Source: an uncultured Pelagibacteraceae bacterium (GTDB taxonomy: Bacteria; Pseudomonadota; Alphaproteobacteria; Pelagibacterales; Pelagibacteraceae). Taken from it: 64,000 bases of DNA. Under the pieces are notes generated by a model that was not told the origin of the DNA, ran no database searches, and was given only the letters and a program-made list of their open reading frames with translations. Every line of letters begins with the position of its first letter. The first letter of the stretch is position 1. Positions 21,465-31,511 of this stretch are shown one piece after another. A program made the position numbers and the translations under genes. The stretch spans positions 1-64,000 of the forward strand of contig CACHAX010000005.1 in NCBI GenBank assembly GCA_902577875.1. Reading direction: 5' to 3'.

Positions 21465-21850
21465 ATTAAGATAATTACCAACAAAATTATTTGAACAAAA
21501 TTTATCATCACAGAAAGAAAGTGTGACTGTTTAAACTTTTTATCCTGCTTTTCATCTCTGAACTTATTTATCAGTGGCATTAATACAAAATTTGATACGG
21601 CAAATAATACCGCGACACTTAAAATTAAATAAAAATCTAAGGAAAAAATTTTCAGAATTATAAATAAAATTAAAACTAAAATACTAACAGCTAAATTAAC
21701 ATTATAGTAATAAGGAAATATTTTTCTTATAAATTTTCTAGCATTTTCTTCATTTAATGCACTGAAAGTGACGGGTGCTACAACAAAAGAAAAGAAGATC
21801 ATAATTCCTAATATTATAGATGTAAGATAAAAACTAAGTTGGCTTATCAT
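21461..21850 (-). CDS. DUF4149-like integral membrane protein
   Basis: 129 aa, four hydrophobic segments; VVAPVTFSAL motif. Confidence 0.65.
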   Translation of the reverse strand: MISQLSFYLTSIILGIMIFFSFVVAPVTFSALNEENARKFIRKIFPYYYNVNLAVSILVLILFIILKIFSLDFYLILSVAVLFAVSNFVLMPLINKFRDEKQDKKFKQSHFLSVMINFVQIILLVIILI

Positions 21851-21858
21851 TATAAAAG

Positions 21859-22785
21859 TTAATTTAACAATTTACCCTTGGCTTTTTTAAACTCTTCTTC
21901 ATCCAAAACTCCACTTTCGTACAACTCATTTAATTTAATTAATTTTTCTAAAGTTTCATTTGTTTGCTTAATTTCCAAATTTGTTGATAACTCTTTAATA
22001 TATTGTGTTAGATCAATTTTGTGATGATCTTTTGCTCTTACTTCTAATTCAAATTGTTTATGTCTTTTAGCGCCAATTGAAACTACTTGATCCATGATTT
22101 TTTTGTGCTCTGGATAATTTGATATATTATATTTGTGATACTCTGATCTGTCCTCCTTTATAAATTTACTTTTAGGAGCACCTAAAATTTCAGGATCAAA
22201 ATAATAATCGATTACGAACCACTTTCCTCCAGTCAATCTAGAAAAATAGCTATGCGAACTTCCAATTGCAACTTTTGGAAGTTTTATCTGATTGTCCCTT
22301 AACCACGCTTTGTATTGAGATTGAACTCCTCTTAATTCAGGATCATCTGGATCATGTAATTCTTTGTGGACATCTAAGTGCATAATCCAAAAACAGTTAT
22401 GAGAAGAACCTTTGGCATAATATTCTATGATGTAATATTCGGGTCTATCATAACATCCATCATATTTATTTTTAAAAACTATTTCATTTAATGCAGCATT
22501 TAAATATCCTTGCCATTTAGCAGGTAATTTTAATTCAGCGACCGAGAAACCTTCAGTGGCTTTTTTATTTTTAATTTTTAATAAATCATAGCCTTTTGCA
22601 ATAAGACCATAGTAACTATATGAAAATCTGTCAGCAACTATCCACTTACCCTTGGGTAGTTCAAAAGAATATTTATTGCTGAATTTTATTCTATCAGATA
22701 TTTCATCACCGATTCTATAGCTCTTAGCATATGAAATTTCTAGTGCATTAAAAAATAATAAGACAATTAGAAAATATTTTTTCAT
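21859..22785 (-). CDS. Secreted protein of unknown function with C-terminal SHOCT-like motif
   Basis: Signal peptide; ends LIKLNELYESGVLDEEEFKKAKGKLLN. Confidence 0.7.
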   Translation of the reverse strand: MKKYFLIVLLFFNALEISYAKSYRIGDEISDRIKFSNKYSFELPKGKWIVADRFSYSYYGLIAKGYDLLKIKNKKATEGFSVAELKLPAKWQGYLNAALNEIVFKNKYDGCYDRPEYYIIEYYAKGSSHNCFWIMHLDVHKELHDPDDPELRGVQSQYKAWLRDNQIKLPKVAIGSSHSYFSRLTGGKWFVIDYYFDPEILGAPKSKFIKEDRSEYHKYNISNYPEHKKIMDQVVSIGAKRHKQFELEVRAKDHHKIDLTQYIKELSTNLEIKQTNETLEKLIKLNELYESGVLDEEEFKKAKGKLLN

Positions 22786-22822
22786 ATAGATTAAAATATA
22801 TATTAATTTTAAACTTTATTTA

Positions 22823-23338
22823 TTATTCAAATGAACCTTTTTTCAAATTACTTTCCAATATAAGATTGCCATGCTTCTTCTCAAATCTCTCAATGGTTAA
22901 AGTTTTGGGTTTTTTTTTTATAAAATCAGATAAAGCATAACCTTTAATTCTGTAAATATGTTTACCGTTCGGTGGGCACATACCCTGGTAACCTTTTCTT
23001 CCAGAGCTGTTTTTGCCAGAAAGTCCAACTCCAACTTTCCCTTTTTTTGTTGGATTTAATTTTGTATTAGATACTGGTATATCAACAACAATCCAGTGCA
23101 CCCAAGTTTTTCCTGCCACACTTTTTGCATCTGGATCATCTATAATAATAGCTAATGATTTTGCTTCATCAGGTATATTCTTAAATTCTACTGTTATTGA
23201 TATATCTTCACCTCCCATTTTTTTGCAAGCATTTTCCTTCGGAATTGATGAGCCATCCTTGAAATTTAATTCAATATTTAAAGCATTAGAGTTTGAACAA
23301 AAAATAAAAGTTACAATTATTAGTAAAATTCTCTTCAT
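22823..23338 (-). CDS. YbhB/YbcL-like (PEBP family) secreted protein
   Basis: LAIIIDDPDAKSVAGKTWVHWIVVDIP; GYQGMCPPNGKHIYRIKGYAL. Confidence 0.92.
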   Translation of the reverse strand: MKRILLIIVTFIFCSNSNALNIELNFKDGSSIPKENACKKMGGEDISITVEFKNIPDEAKSLAIIIDDPDAKSVAGKTWVHWIVVDIPVSNTKLNPTKKGKVGVGLSGKNSSGRKGYQGMCPPNGKHIYRIKGYALSDFIKKKPKTLTIERFEKKHGNLILESNLKKGSFE

Positions 23339-23341
23339 AAT

Positions 23342-24148
23342 TTAAGTTATAATATTTTTTGGATCTGGCATTCCAACTTTATTGTAACCAGCATCCACAT
23401 AATGAATTTCACCAGTAACACCACCTGCCATATCGCTTAAAAGATATAGTGCTGAATTTCCAACATCAAGATTATCAACATTTCTTTTTAAGAACGAATG
23501 ATCAGCATTCCACTTGTACAGAAATTTAGCATCACCAATGGCAGATGCAGCAAGTGTTTTGATTGGACCAGCGCTTATTGCATTTACCCTTATATTTTTT
23601 ACTCCTAAATCTCTTGCAAGATACTTTACACTAGATTCTAGAGCAGCTTTGCAAACACCCATTACATTATAATTAGGTATGGCTTTATTTGCTTCATAAC
23701 TTAAAGTAATCATACTGCCACCTTGCTTCATTATTTTAGATGCTTCTCTAGCAACCTCAGTAAATGAAAAACAAGATATTAACATACTTCTCAAAAAGTT
23801 TTCACGAGTAGTATTTAAATATTCACCTGATAATTCTGACTTATCTGAAAATGCAATTGCATGTACAATAAAATCAATTTCTCCCCATTGACCTTTCACA
23901 TCTTCAAAAAGTTTTATAACCTCTTCTTTTTTTTCAACATCACAACTAAATGTTACTTTTGAATTTAGTTTTTCTGCAAGTGGAACGACTCTTTTTTTTA
24001 AAGCATCACCCAAATATGTAAAAGCTAACTCTGCTCCAGCTTCTGCTAGTTTTTGTGATATACCCCATGCAATTGACCTCTCATTGGCAACCCCCATAAT
24101 AAGACCTTTTTTTCCCTTCATTAAACTCATAGATCTAAACTTTCTCAA
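23342..24148 (-). CDS. fabI: Enoyl-ACP reductase (NADH)
   Basis: [52 protein letters not shown]. Confidence 0.96.
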   Translation of the reverse strand: MRKFRSMSLMKGKKGLIMGVANERSIAWGISQKLAEAGAELAFTYLGDALKKRVVPLAEKLNSKVTFSCDVEKKEEVIKLFEDVKGQWGEIDFIVHAIAFSDKSELSGEYLNTTRENFLRSMLISCFSFTEVAREASKIMKQGGSMITLSYEANKAIPNYNVMGVCKAALESSVKYLARDLGVKNIRVNAISAGPIKTLAASAIGDAKFLYKWNADHSFLKRNVDNLDVGNSALYLLSDMAGGVTGEIHYVDAGYNKVGMPDPKNIIT

Positions 24149-25346
24149 ACACTAATGTTGCATTGGTCCCACCAAAACCAAAGCTGTTAGACATAATTGC
24201 GTTTAAATTTACATCTTTTTCGACTTGTGTAACAATTGGATAATTTTTTGCTTCATCATCCATTTCGGAAATATTTGCTGAAGCTGAAATAAAATTATTT
24301 TTCATCATTATCAAACTGTAAATTGCTTCATGAACTGAGGTTGCGCCTAAAGAATGACCTGACAAAGATTTTGTAGAACTTATCTTAGGTTTATAGTCTG
24401 GAAAAGCTTCACCAACTGCTTTTAATTCTGTAATATCTCCTACAGGTGTAGATGTTCCGTGAGTATTAATATAGTCAATTTTATTTTTTGAAGTTGTTAG
24501 AGCCATTTTCATACATCTCACCGCTCCCTCACCAGATGGTGCAACCATATCATATCCATCTGATGTTGCTCCATATCCGGTTAATTCTGCGTATATTTTA
24601 GCACCTCTTGCTTTGGCATGTTCGTATTCTTCTAAAACAAGAACTCCACCTCCACCAGCAATCACAAAACCATCTCTTGTTTTATCATATGGTCTTGAAG
24701 CTTTTTCAGGGGTATCGTTATATTTTGATGATAGCGCAGTCATTGCATCAAACATTGCAGTCATAGCAAAGTGAACCTCATCACTACCGCCTGCAAAAAT
24801 AATATTTTGTTTTCCTAATTGAATAAGTTCCATTGCGTTACCAATACAATGACCACTCGTTGCGCATGCAGAACTTATTGTGTAATTAGTGCCTTTTATT
24901 TTAAATGGAACTGCTAGAGTGGCAGAAGCAGTACTTGCCATTGTTCTTGGAACAATAAATGGACCCATTTTTTTTGGATTTTTTTCTCTAGTCTTATCTG
25001 ATGCTAAAATCACATTTTCAATTGATGGTCCTCCAGATCCCATGACCATGCCTGTTGAAATATTACTAACCTCATTTTCTTTTAATCCAGAGTCTTTAAC
25101 TGCTTCACTCATTGCAACATAATTATATGCTGATCCAGCACCCATAAACCTAATAACTTTTCTATCTATATAATCTTCCAATTTGATATTTGGTTTACCA
25201 TGAACATGGCTTTTTAAATTATGCTCTTTGTACTCCTCAGAAAATGTTATTCCTGATTTTGTATTAATTAACGATTGATAAACTTCATCTTGGTTATTTC
25301 CCAAACATGAAACTACACCAAGTCCTGTTACAACTACTCTTTTCAT
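24135..25346 (-). CDS. fabB: 3-oxoacyl-ACP synthase I
   Basis: [14 protein letters not shown] active site; [25 protein letters not shown]. Confidence 0.96.
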   Translation of the reverse strand: MKRVVVTGLGVVSCLGNNQDEVYQSLINTKSGITFSEEYKEHNLKSHVHGKPNIKLEDYIDRKVIRFMGAGSAYNYVAMSEAVKDSGLKENEVSNISTGMVMGSGGPSIENVILASDKTREKNPKKMGPFIVPRTMASTASATLAVPFKIKGTNYTISSACATSGHCIGNAMELIQLGKQNIIFAGGSDEVHFAMTAMFDAMTALSSKYNDTPEKASRPYDKTRDGFVIAGGGGVLVLEEYEHAKARGAKIYAELTGYGATSDGYDMVAPSGEGAVRCMKMALTTSKNKIDYINTHGTSTPVGDITELKAVGEAFPDYKPKISSTKSLSGHSLGATSVHEAIYSLIMMKNNFISASANISEMDDEAKNYPIVTQVEKDVNLNAIMSNSFGFGGTNATLVFEKV

Positions 25347-25846
25347 TATTTAAATAATCCTACTTTAAGATTTTCTGCACTATAAATCTTTTTTCCATCA
25401 GCGAGCAATATTCCATTTGCAAGTCCTACAGTTGTTTCTCCTTTAACAAGAATTCTTTTCATATCTATTTCGTATGTTGCCATTTTGACATTTTTAAGAA
25501 CTTCACCAGTAAATTTTACAGTGCTTACACCCAATGCTCTACCTCTTCCTGGTTTTCCAAGCCAACCAAGAAAAAAGCCAACCAGCTGCCACATTGCATC
25601 TAAACCAAGACAACCTGGCATAACTGGATCTTCTCTAAAATGACAATCAAAGAACCACAAATTATCCTTAATATCAAGTTCGGCTTTCATAGATCCTTTT
25701 TTATAAAAACCCTCACTCTCAGTTATTTCTGTAATTCTATCAAACATTAGCATTGGTGGAGAAGGTAATTTTGCATTACCTGGACCAAATAACTTACCAT
25801 TAGCGCAATCAATTAGTTCGTTGTAATTAAAGGAACTTTTTTTCAT
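25346..25846 (-). CDS. fabA: 3-hydroxydecanoyl-ACP dehydratase
   Basis: [36 protein letters not shown]. Confidence 0.97.
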   Translation of the reverse strand: MKKSSFNYNELIDCANGKLFGPGNAKLPSPPMLMFDRITEITESEGFYKKGSMKAELDIKDNLWFFDCHFREDPVMPGCLGLDAMWQLVGFFLGWLGKPGRGRALGVSTVKFTGEVLKNVKMATYEIDMKRILVKGETTVGLANGILLADGKKIYSAENLKVGLFK

Positions 25847-25896
25847 AATTTTGTAATCTTATTACTTGATTTAGGTACATTATAATATACAAATAG

Positions 25897-25913
25897 TTTA
25901 GAATAGTTTTAAA
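25897..25913. promoter_or_regulatory. Irr/PerR-type operator candidate upstream of irr
   Basis: TTTAGAATAGTTTTAAA, resembling the Irr ICE pattern TTTAGAA..GTTCTAAA; 6 bp before the likely ATG (25920). Confidence 0.55.
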
Positions 25914-25919
25914 TTGCTA

Positions 25920-26330
25920 ATGACTAGTAAACAAGAATTTATTGAAAAACTAAGAAACTCTAGCTTAAGACCAACTAAACAAAGAATAAATATATGCGAG
26001 GTTTTATTTAATAGAGATAAAACTTTCCATTTCACAATAAACGACTTATTCAATTTGATAAAAGATAAAACTGGAGAGAAAGTTTCTTTAGCAACTGTTT
26101 ACAATACAGTTCATGCATTTCATAAAAAAGGATATCTAAAAGAAATTCCAATAAATTCTAATCAAACCTACTTTGATACAAATGTCACAGATCACCACCA
26201 TTTCTTTGATGTTAAAGAAGAAAAGCTTATTGATCTTAAAAATGAGGATGTGGGACCGATAGAGATACAAAAATCTATACCTGGAAAAAAAATTAAATCA
26301 GTTGAAGTTTTAGTAAAATTAGAGGACTAA
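25920..26330 (+). CDS. irr: Fur-family iron/peroxide response regulator, Irr-type
   Basis: LRPTKQRINICEVLF, VSLATVYNTVHAFHKKGYLKEI, TYFDTNVTDHHHFFDV (HHH motif), no CxxC; next to fabA as is common in alphaproteobacteria. Confidence 0.88.
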   Translation: MTSKQEFIEKLRNSSLRPTKQRINICEVLFNRDKTFHFTINDLFNLIKDKTGEKVSLATVYNTVHAFHKKGYLKEIPINSNQTYFDTNVTDHHHFFDVKEEKLIDLKNEDVGPIEIQKSIPGKKIKSVEVLVKLED

Positions 26331-26363
26331 GTTTCAAAATTAAATCATAAATATTCTGACTTA

Positions 26364-26392
26364 TTGACAATCTTCTTTAGAATAATTATAAA
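26364..26392 (+). promoter_or_regulatory. katG sigma70-type promoter
   Basis: TTGACA (26364-26369), 17-bp spacer, TATAAA (26387-26392). Confidence 0.75.
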
Positions 26393-26414
26393 CAACGAAT
26401 TAGAACAATTATAA
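26377..26414. promoter_or_regulatory. Tandem PerR/Irr-like boxes in katG promoter
   Basis: TTAGAATAATTATAA (26377-26391) and TTAGAACAATTATAA (26400-26414), differing by one base, 23 bp apart; the first overlaps the -10. Confidence 0.7.
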
Positions 26415-26435
26415 TATTAAAGGAGATATATAATA

Positions 26436-28673
26436 ATGAGTGCGGAATTTCATAAAAGTAAAACATTTAAATCAGCAGAATTAAGTAAGTGCCCTTTTAC
26501 GGGTGCGGGTACACCAGCAAAATTTAGCGCTGGTAGAGGACAAACAAATAGAGATTTTTGGCCAAATAGTTTGAATTTGAAAATTTTAAGTCAGCACTCG
26601 AATTTATCAAATCCAATGGAGAAAAAATTTAATTATTCTAAAGAATTTAAAAAACTGAATTACAAAGCACTCAAAAAAGATTTAAACAAATTAATGACAG
26701 ACTCACAAGATTGGTGGCCAGCAGATTACGGTCATTATGGTCCTTTATTTATTAGATTAGCATGGCACGCAGCAGGCACATACAGAACAGGTGATGGTAG
26801 AGGGGGAGCTGGAACAGGTAATCAAAGGTTTGCACCATTAAATGCTTGGCCTGATAATGTTAATCTAGATAAAGCTAGATTACTTTTGTGGCCAATAAAA
26901 CAGAAATATGGAAAAAGAATTTCTTGGGCAGATTTATTTATACTAGTTGGAAATGTAGCATTAGAGTCAATGGGCTTTAAAACGTTCGGTTTTGGAGCGG
27001 GAAGAACTGATATCTGGGAACCAGAAGATGATATTTACTGGGGTTCAGAAAAAGAAATGTTAGGTGTTAAGAGATACAGTGGAAAAAGAGATCTTGAACA
27101 ACCATTGGGGGCTTCTCACATGGGATTAATTTATGTAAATCCACAAGGTCCAGATTTTAATCCAGACCCATTGAAAGCAGCTCATGATATTAGAGAAACA
27201 TTCGGACGAATGGCAATGAATGATTATGAAACAGTTGCACTAGTTGCTGGTGGTCATACTTTTGGAAAATCTCATGGTGCTGCACCTGAATCACATAAAG
27301 GACCTGATCCAGAAGCATCAAGAATTCAAGATCAAGCAACTGGTTGGAATAGTAATTACAAATCAGGAAAAGGTGTACACGCAATAAGTAGTGGTATTGA
27401 AGGGGCATGGACACAAACACCAACACAATGGGATATGGGTTACTTTGATTGTTTATTTAACCATGAATGGGAATTGACAAAAGGACCTGCTGGAGCATTT
27501 CAATGGACTCCAAAAAAGAATGGTCAGAGAATTAAAATGGTTCCTGATGCTCATGATAAAAGTAAAATGCATCCTCCAATGATGCAAACAACTGATTTAT
27601 CTTTGAGAATGGATAAAAGTTACGGACCAATTTCAAAACATTTTTATCAAAATCCAGATGAATTTGCTGATGCATTTGCAAGAGCTTGGTTTAAGCTTAC
27701 TCATAGAGACATGGGACCAAGAGCATGTTATTTGGGTAGCGAAGTACCAAAAGAACAATTAATTTGGCAAGATCCTATAGATAAACCAAAATATAAACTT
27801 AAATCAAAAGATATAAGAGATTTAAAATCAAAGCTTTCAAAATCAAAAATCTCTGTTTCTGATTTAGTTTCTACTGCTTGGGCTTCTGCTTCTACATACA
27901 GAGGTTCTGACAAAAGAGGTGGAGCAAACGGAGCAAGAATTATGCTTGAGCCTCAAAGAAGTTGGAAAGTCAATAACCCTAAAAAACTTTCAAAGGTTAT
28001 TAAAGCTTTACAAAAAATTAAGAAAAAATTTGATACAAATAAAAAATCAGTCTCAATGGCGGATCTTATAGTATTAGGTGGAAATGTAGGAATAGAGATG
28101 GCAGCAAAAAAAGCTGGTCATAAAATTCAGGTTCCATTTACTCCTGGAAGAGGAGATGCAAGACAGGACCAAACAGATGTAAATTCATTTGGATTACTTG
28201 AGCCGCAAGCGGATGGTTTTAGAAACTACATAAAAAAAGGTAAATCTAATGTTTCAGCTGAGGAAAAATTAATTGATAAGGCACAATTAATGGGATTAAC
28301 GGCACCAGAGATGACAGTTCTTGTAGGAGGAATGAGAGTTTTAGATACAAACTATGATAGTTCCAAAAATGGAGTTTTCACAAAAAAACCTGGAACTCTA
28401 TCAACAGATTATTTTGTAAATCTTCTTGATATGAGTACCACTTGGAAAGAAACTGACAAATCTGAACAATATTTTGTTGGTAAAGATAGAAAGTCTAAAA
28501 AAACTAAGTGGAAAGGTTCAAGGGTTGACCTTATTTTTGGTTCAAATTCTCAATTAAGAGCATTAGCTGAAGTCTATGCCTGCAAAGACTCGTCTGACAA
28601 ATTTGTTAGAGACTTTGTATCTGCATGGGTCAAAGTGATGAATGCAGATAGATTTGATTTAAGATTAAATTAG
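26436..28673 (+). CDS. katG: Catalase-peroxidase KatG
   Basis: 745 aa; [64 protein letters not shown]; fused second peroxidase-like domain. Confidence 0.98.
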   Translation: MSAEFHKSKTFKSAELSKCPFTGAGTPAKFSAGRGQTNRDFWPNSLNLKILSQHSNLSNPMEKKFNYSKEFKKLNYKALKKDLNKLMTDSQDWWPADYGHYGPLFIRLAWHAAGTYRTGDGRGGAGTGNQRFAPLNAWPDNVNLDKARLLLWPIKQKYGKRISWADLFILVGNVALESMGFKTFGFGAGRTDIWEPEDDIYWGSEKEMLGVKRYSGKRDLEQPLGASHMGLIYVNPQGPDFNPDPLKAAHDIRETFGRMAMNDYETVALVAGGHTFGKSHGAAPESHKGPDPEASRIQDQATGWNSNYKSGKGVHAISSGIEGAWTQTPTQWDMGYFDCLFNHEWELTKGPAGAFQWTPKKNGQRIKMVPDAHDKSKMHPPMMQTTDLSLRMDKSYGPISKHFYQNPDEFADAFARAWFKLTHRDMGPRACYLGSEVPKEQLIWQDPIDKPKYKLKSKDIRDLKSKLSKSKISVSDLVSTAWASASTYRGSDKRGGANGARIMLEPQRSWKVNNPKKLSKVIKALQKIKKKFDTNKKSVSMADLIVLGGNVGIEMAAKKAGHKIQVPFTPGRGDARQDQTDVNSFGLLEPQADGFRNYIKKGKSNVSAEEKLIDKAQLMGLTAPEMTVLVGGMRVLDTNYDSSKNGVFTKKPGTLSTDYFVNLLDMSTTWKETDKSEQYFVGKDRKSKKTKWKGSRVDLIFGSNSQLRALAEVYACKDSSDKFVRDFVSAWVKVMNADRFDLRLN

Positions 28674-28695
28674 TATAGAAAAAGGCGGAAAAAAA

Positions 28696-29292
28696 ATGAC
28701 ATCATTAAATTTTGAAGATTTTTATAAAGTTCCTGAAATCAAATTTGACATCTCAAAATTACGTAAAGATTTAGATGCGATATTAGAGAAAAAAAGATTT
28801 AATTCACCAGGAGTAACTCACTTTGGTGCAATTCCTTTAAATCAAATTCCTAACGATGAAGAGTCAATTAAGGGAAATAACATTAGAGGAAAATATTGGA
28901 CTATTGCTGATGAGACAGGAAAAGAAGTTTCACGAGACATTGATATTGACGAGTCAAAATATACTCAATTAGTGTCTGAATTTGAGAATACTTATTTCAA
29001 GGAAGTTTATGAAATCCTGAGCAAAAAATTTAAACTAGGAAGGGTAAGACTCCTGTTAAAAGAACCTAGATCTACACTAAGCTGGCATAAAGACCCAGAA
29101 TGTCGATTGCATGTTCCAATAGTAACTAATGCTGGTTGTTCAATGGTCATAGAAAATGTTGCAAAACATTTGCCTGCTGATGGTCATGTGTGGATTACCA
29201 ATAATACAAAATATCATAACTTTTTTAATGGAGGAGAACAGGCTAGAGTTCACTTAGTTGCTTGTGTTCTTGAGAGCCCGTTTAAAGAATAA
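28696..29292 (+). CDS. Aspartyl/asparaginyl beta-hydroxylase-like 2OG-Fe(II) dioxygenase
   Basis: LSWHKDPECRLHVPIVTNAG (HxD-like) and NNTKYHNFFNGGEQARVHLV. Confidence 0.75.
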   Translation: MTSLNFEDFYKVPEIKFDISKLRKDLDAILEKKRFNSPGVTHFGAIPLNQIPNDEESIKGNNIRGKYWTIADETGKEVSRDIDIDESKYTQLVSEFENTYFKEVYEILSKKFKLGRVRLLLKEPRSTLSWHKDPECRLHVPIVTNAGCSMVIENVAKHLPADGHVWITNNTKYHNFFNGGEQARVHLVACVLESPFKE

Positions 29293-29531
29293 TGGAAGTT
29301 ACTAACGGTATTTTTAAAGCTGCTGGACAGATTTACACTAATAACAGAGGCTCAATTTTAAGAACAATCGTTTATACGATTGGTCACTTTGCAATTGCCA
29401 TAACAGTTTTGATGTTGGTTGCGGATGTATCATTTATGATAGCCTTAACTGATGCAATCGTAGAACCAATTGCTAATTCTATTTGGTATTTCGTTTTAGA
29501 TAAGTGGTGGGCAAGTAGATCAAAAAGTTAA
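29292..29531 (+). CDS. DUF2061-like small membrane protein
   Basis: 79 aa; RTIVYTIGHFAIAITVLM...IALTDAIVEPIANSIWYFVLDKWW. Confidence 0.75.
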   Translation: MEVTNGIFKAAGQIYTNNRGSILRTIVYTIGHFAIAITVLMLVADVSFMIALTDAIVEPIANSIWYFVLDKWWASRSKS

Positions 29532-29545
29532 TAATAATCATTATC
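29527..29545. promoter_or_regulatory. Fur-box-like sequence
   Basis: GTTAATAATAATCATTATC, 17/19 identical to the classical E. coli consensus GATAATGATAATCATTATC (hand alignment). Confidence 0.5.
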
Positions 29546-29586
29546 AATAAATAAATAGAAAAAATTTTATAAGGATAATTTGTAGT

Positions 29587-29629
29587 AATAATAATTATTC
29601 GCAAAAAAAATGCGTAAATAATAATTATT
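29587..29629. repeat. Two copies of palindrome AATAATAATTATT within a longer direct repeat (..AATAATAATTATTCGCAA)
   Basis: Perfect 6-1-6 inverted repeats at 29587-29599 and 29617-29629, both followed by CGCAA; 30-bp period. Confidence 0.75.
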
Positions 29630-29677
29630 CGCAAGGATATTTGTTGAAAATAATTTTTTCATATTTAATTTTAAAGA

Positions 29678-29857
29678 ATGCAAATAGAAAATTACAATTG
29701 TAAAAAATGTGGATTAACAATTTCTTCAACTTGTTCTAAGTGTGATAAAATAGTTGATGTTGAAGTCCTTGATGATGGATGTATTGTTCAAAAGACTAAA
29801 TGTGTTGATTGTGCGAATGCTCCAGTGATCAAAGACGTATGTGTCCAACAAAAATAA
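29678..29857 (+). CDS. Cysteine-rich small protein (59 aa, 8 Cys), putative metal-binding; not in ORF track
   Basis: MQIENYNCKKCGLTISSTCSKCDKIVDVEVLDDGCIVQKTKCVDCANAPVIKDVCVQQK; three CxxC pairs. Confidence 0.65.
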   Translation: MQIENYNCKKCGLTISSTCSKCDKIVDVEVLDDGCIVQKTKCVDCANAPVIKDVCVQQK

Positions 29858-29883
29858 TTAGTAAATATATATAACTTAAAGGG

Positions 29884-30336
29884 TTAGTTGATTTTTCCCC
29901 AAAGATTTTTTTCATCAACCCACCCTTTAAAACTTTTTGTTTCTACTAAACACCAATTTCTCTCACATTTTTTTACTAACAATAATCTTCCAGTTTCTAT
30001 TTTAGCCAAGGGTTTGGAAAATTTAGTTGGTTTTTTGAAAAGAATTTTATTTGTCACAGTTATAAAGGATTTTGATTGCTTCAATTGAGATATATGTATC
30101 CACCCACCATTTTTTTTATTATCAATTATTCTTCTAAAATTTTCTTTTTTATCAATCACTTTTACTGGCAAGTTTATTTTCTTGTAAATATACTTTATTG
30201 GATAATCAAAACTTGGTCCATATCTTACGTTTACCTTATCATTTCTAAGCATTAAAAATTTTTCATTATCCTCCGAAATGGCATTCGAGGTAAAAAATAT
30301 TATGATTAAAATCTTGAAGATTAATTGCACAAGCAA
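29884..30336 (-). CDS. Secreted SH3-domain protein
   Basis: LRNDKVNVRYGPSFDYPIKYIYKK and WCLVETKSFKGWVDEKNLWG repeats. Confidence 0.88.
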   Translation of the reverse strand: MLVQLIFKILIIIFFTSNAISEDNEKFLMLRNDKVNVRYGPSFDYPIKYIYKKINLPVKVIDKKENFRRIIDNKKNGGWIHISQLKQSKSFITVTNKILFKKPTKFSKPLAKIETGRLLLVKKCERNWCLVETKSFKGWVDEKNLWGKIN

Positions 30337-31073
30337 CCTTTTTTTTTAGTAAATTTTATTTTTCTAAATTCTAGTTTTTTTAGATTAACCACCAGAATTG
30401 ATGAGTGAAGACTTTTATTGGAAGAGATTATGTTTTTTAAAACTTCATTTGCTTGCATACTCCCAATTATATTTGATGTGGTTCCCAATATTCCTTCGCT
30501 TTCACAATTTAAAATTTCATCAGACGGTTCTGATTGATAAAAGCACTTTAAACATGGACTTGATTTTTTATTAAAATCGAATGAAAAAATATGTCCATCA
30601 AATTTACTAATAGCCCCAACTATTAATTTTCTTTTATACTTTAATGAAAACTTATTTATTAAAAATTTAGTTTTAAAATTATCTGTTCCATCTACAATTA
30701 TATCGAAATCTTTAATAATTTTATTTAAATTTTTTTCAGAAGCTTTTTCTTTTAAAATTTTGACTTTTACATCTCTGTTAATTAATTTTATTCTTCTTTT
30801 AAAGATATCAACCTTAAATTTTCCAATATCTTTTGAAGTATACAAGATTTGTCTCTGAAGATTTGAAATATCCACTTTATCGTGATCAATAGCTCCTATA
30901 TACCCTACACCACATCTAGCCAACAAATCTGCAACTGGACTACCTAATCCACCAATTCCTACAATTAAAACTTTTGAATTAATTATTTTCTTTTGTCCTA
31001 ATATACCAATATCTTTAAGTATTATTTGTCTAGAGTATCTCTCAAGCTTTCGTTTTGATAATGAATTTTTCAC
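30321..31073 (-). CDS. HesA/MoeB/ThiF family adenylyltransferase
   Basis: RYSRQIILKDIGILGQKKI; VGIGGLGSPVADLLARCGVGYIGAID; DGTDNFKTKFLIN. Confidence 0.93.
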   Translation of the reverse strand: MKNSLSKRKLERYSRQIILKDIGILGQKKIINSKVLIVGIGGLGSPVADLLARCGVGYIGAIDHDKVDISNLQRQILYTSKDIGKFKVDIFKRRIKLINRDVKVKILKEKASEKNLNKIIKDFDIIVDGTDNFKTKFLINKFSLKYKRKLIVGAISKFDGHIFSFDFNKKSSPCLKCFYQSEPSDEILNCESEGILGTTSNIIGSMQANEVLKNIISSNKSLHSSILVVNLKKLEFRKIKFTKKKGCLCN

Positions 31074-31507
31074 TTACCTGTTGATCCAAATCCACCTGAA
31101 CCTCTAATTGTCTCAGGCAAAGCTTCTACCGTTTCAAAATCCACTTTCAGAATTGGCATTAATATCATTTGAGCAATTCTATCATCGTTATTTACTGTAA
31201 AGTCGTTATCTCCATGATTAAATAAAATTACTTTTATTTCTCCTCTGTAGTCACTATCAATAGTTCCAGGAGTATTTAAAACACTTATATTATTTTTAGC
31301 TGCTAAACCTGATCGTGGTCTGATCTGAACTTCGGTATCTTCAGGTATTGCGATCGATATACCTGTTGGCACTAAAGCATTTTCGCCAGGTTTAATTACT
31401 ATTTTCTTTTCAATGAAAGCAGTCAAATCTAGTCCAGATGAACCTGTTGTTTTATATTCTGGTAGTTTAACTTTTTTGTCTAATTTTTTAATTAAGACTT
31501 TCACCAT
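31070..31507 (-). CDS. dut: dUTPase
   Basis: GSSGLDLTA; RPRSGLAAKNNISVLNTPGTIDSDYRGE; RGSGGFGSTGK. Confidence 0.97.
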   Translation of the reverse strand: MVKVLIKKLDKKVKLPEYKTTGSSGLDLTAFIEKKIVIKPGENALVPTGISIAIPEDTEVQIRPRSGLAAKNNISVLNTPGTIDSDYRGEIKVILFNHGDNDFTVNNDDRIAQMILMPILKVDFETVEALPETIRGSGGFGSTGK

Positions 31508-31511
31508 TAAG

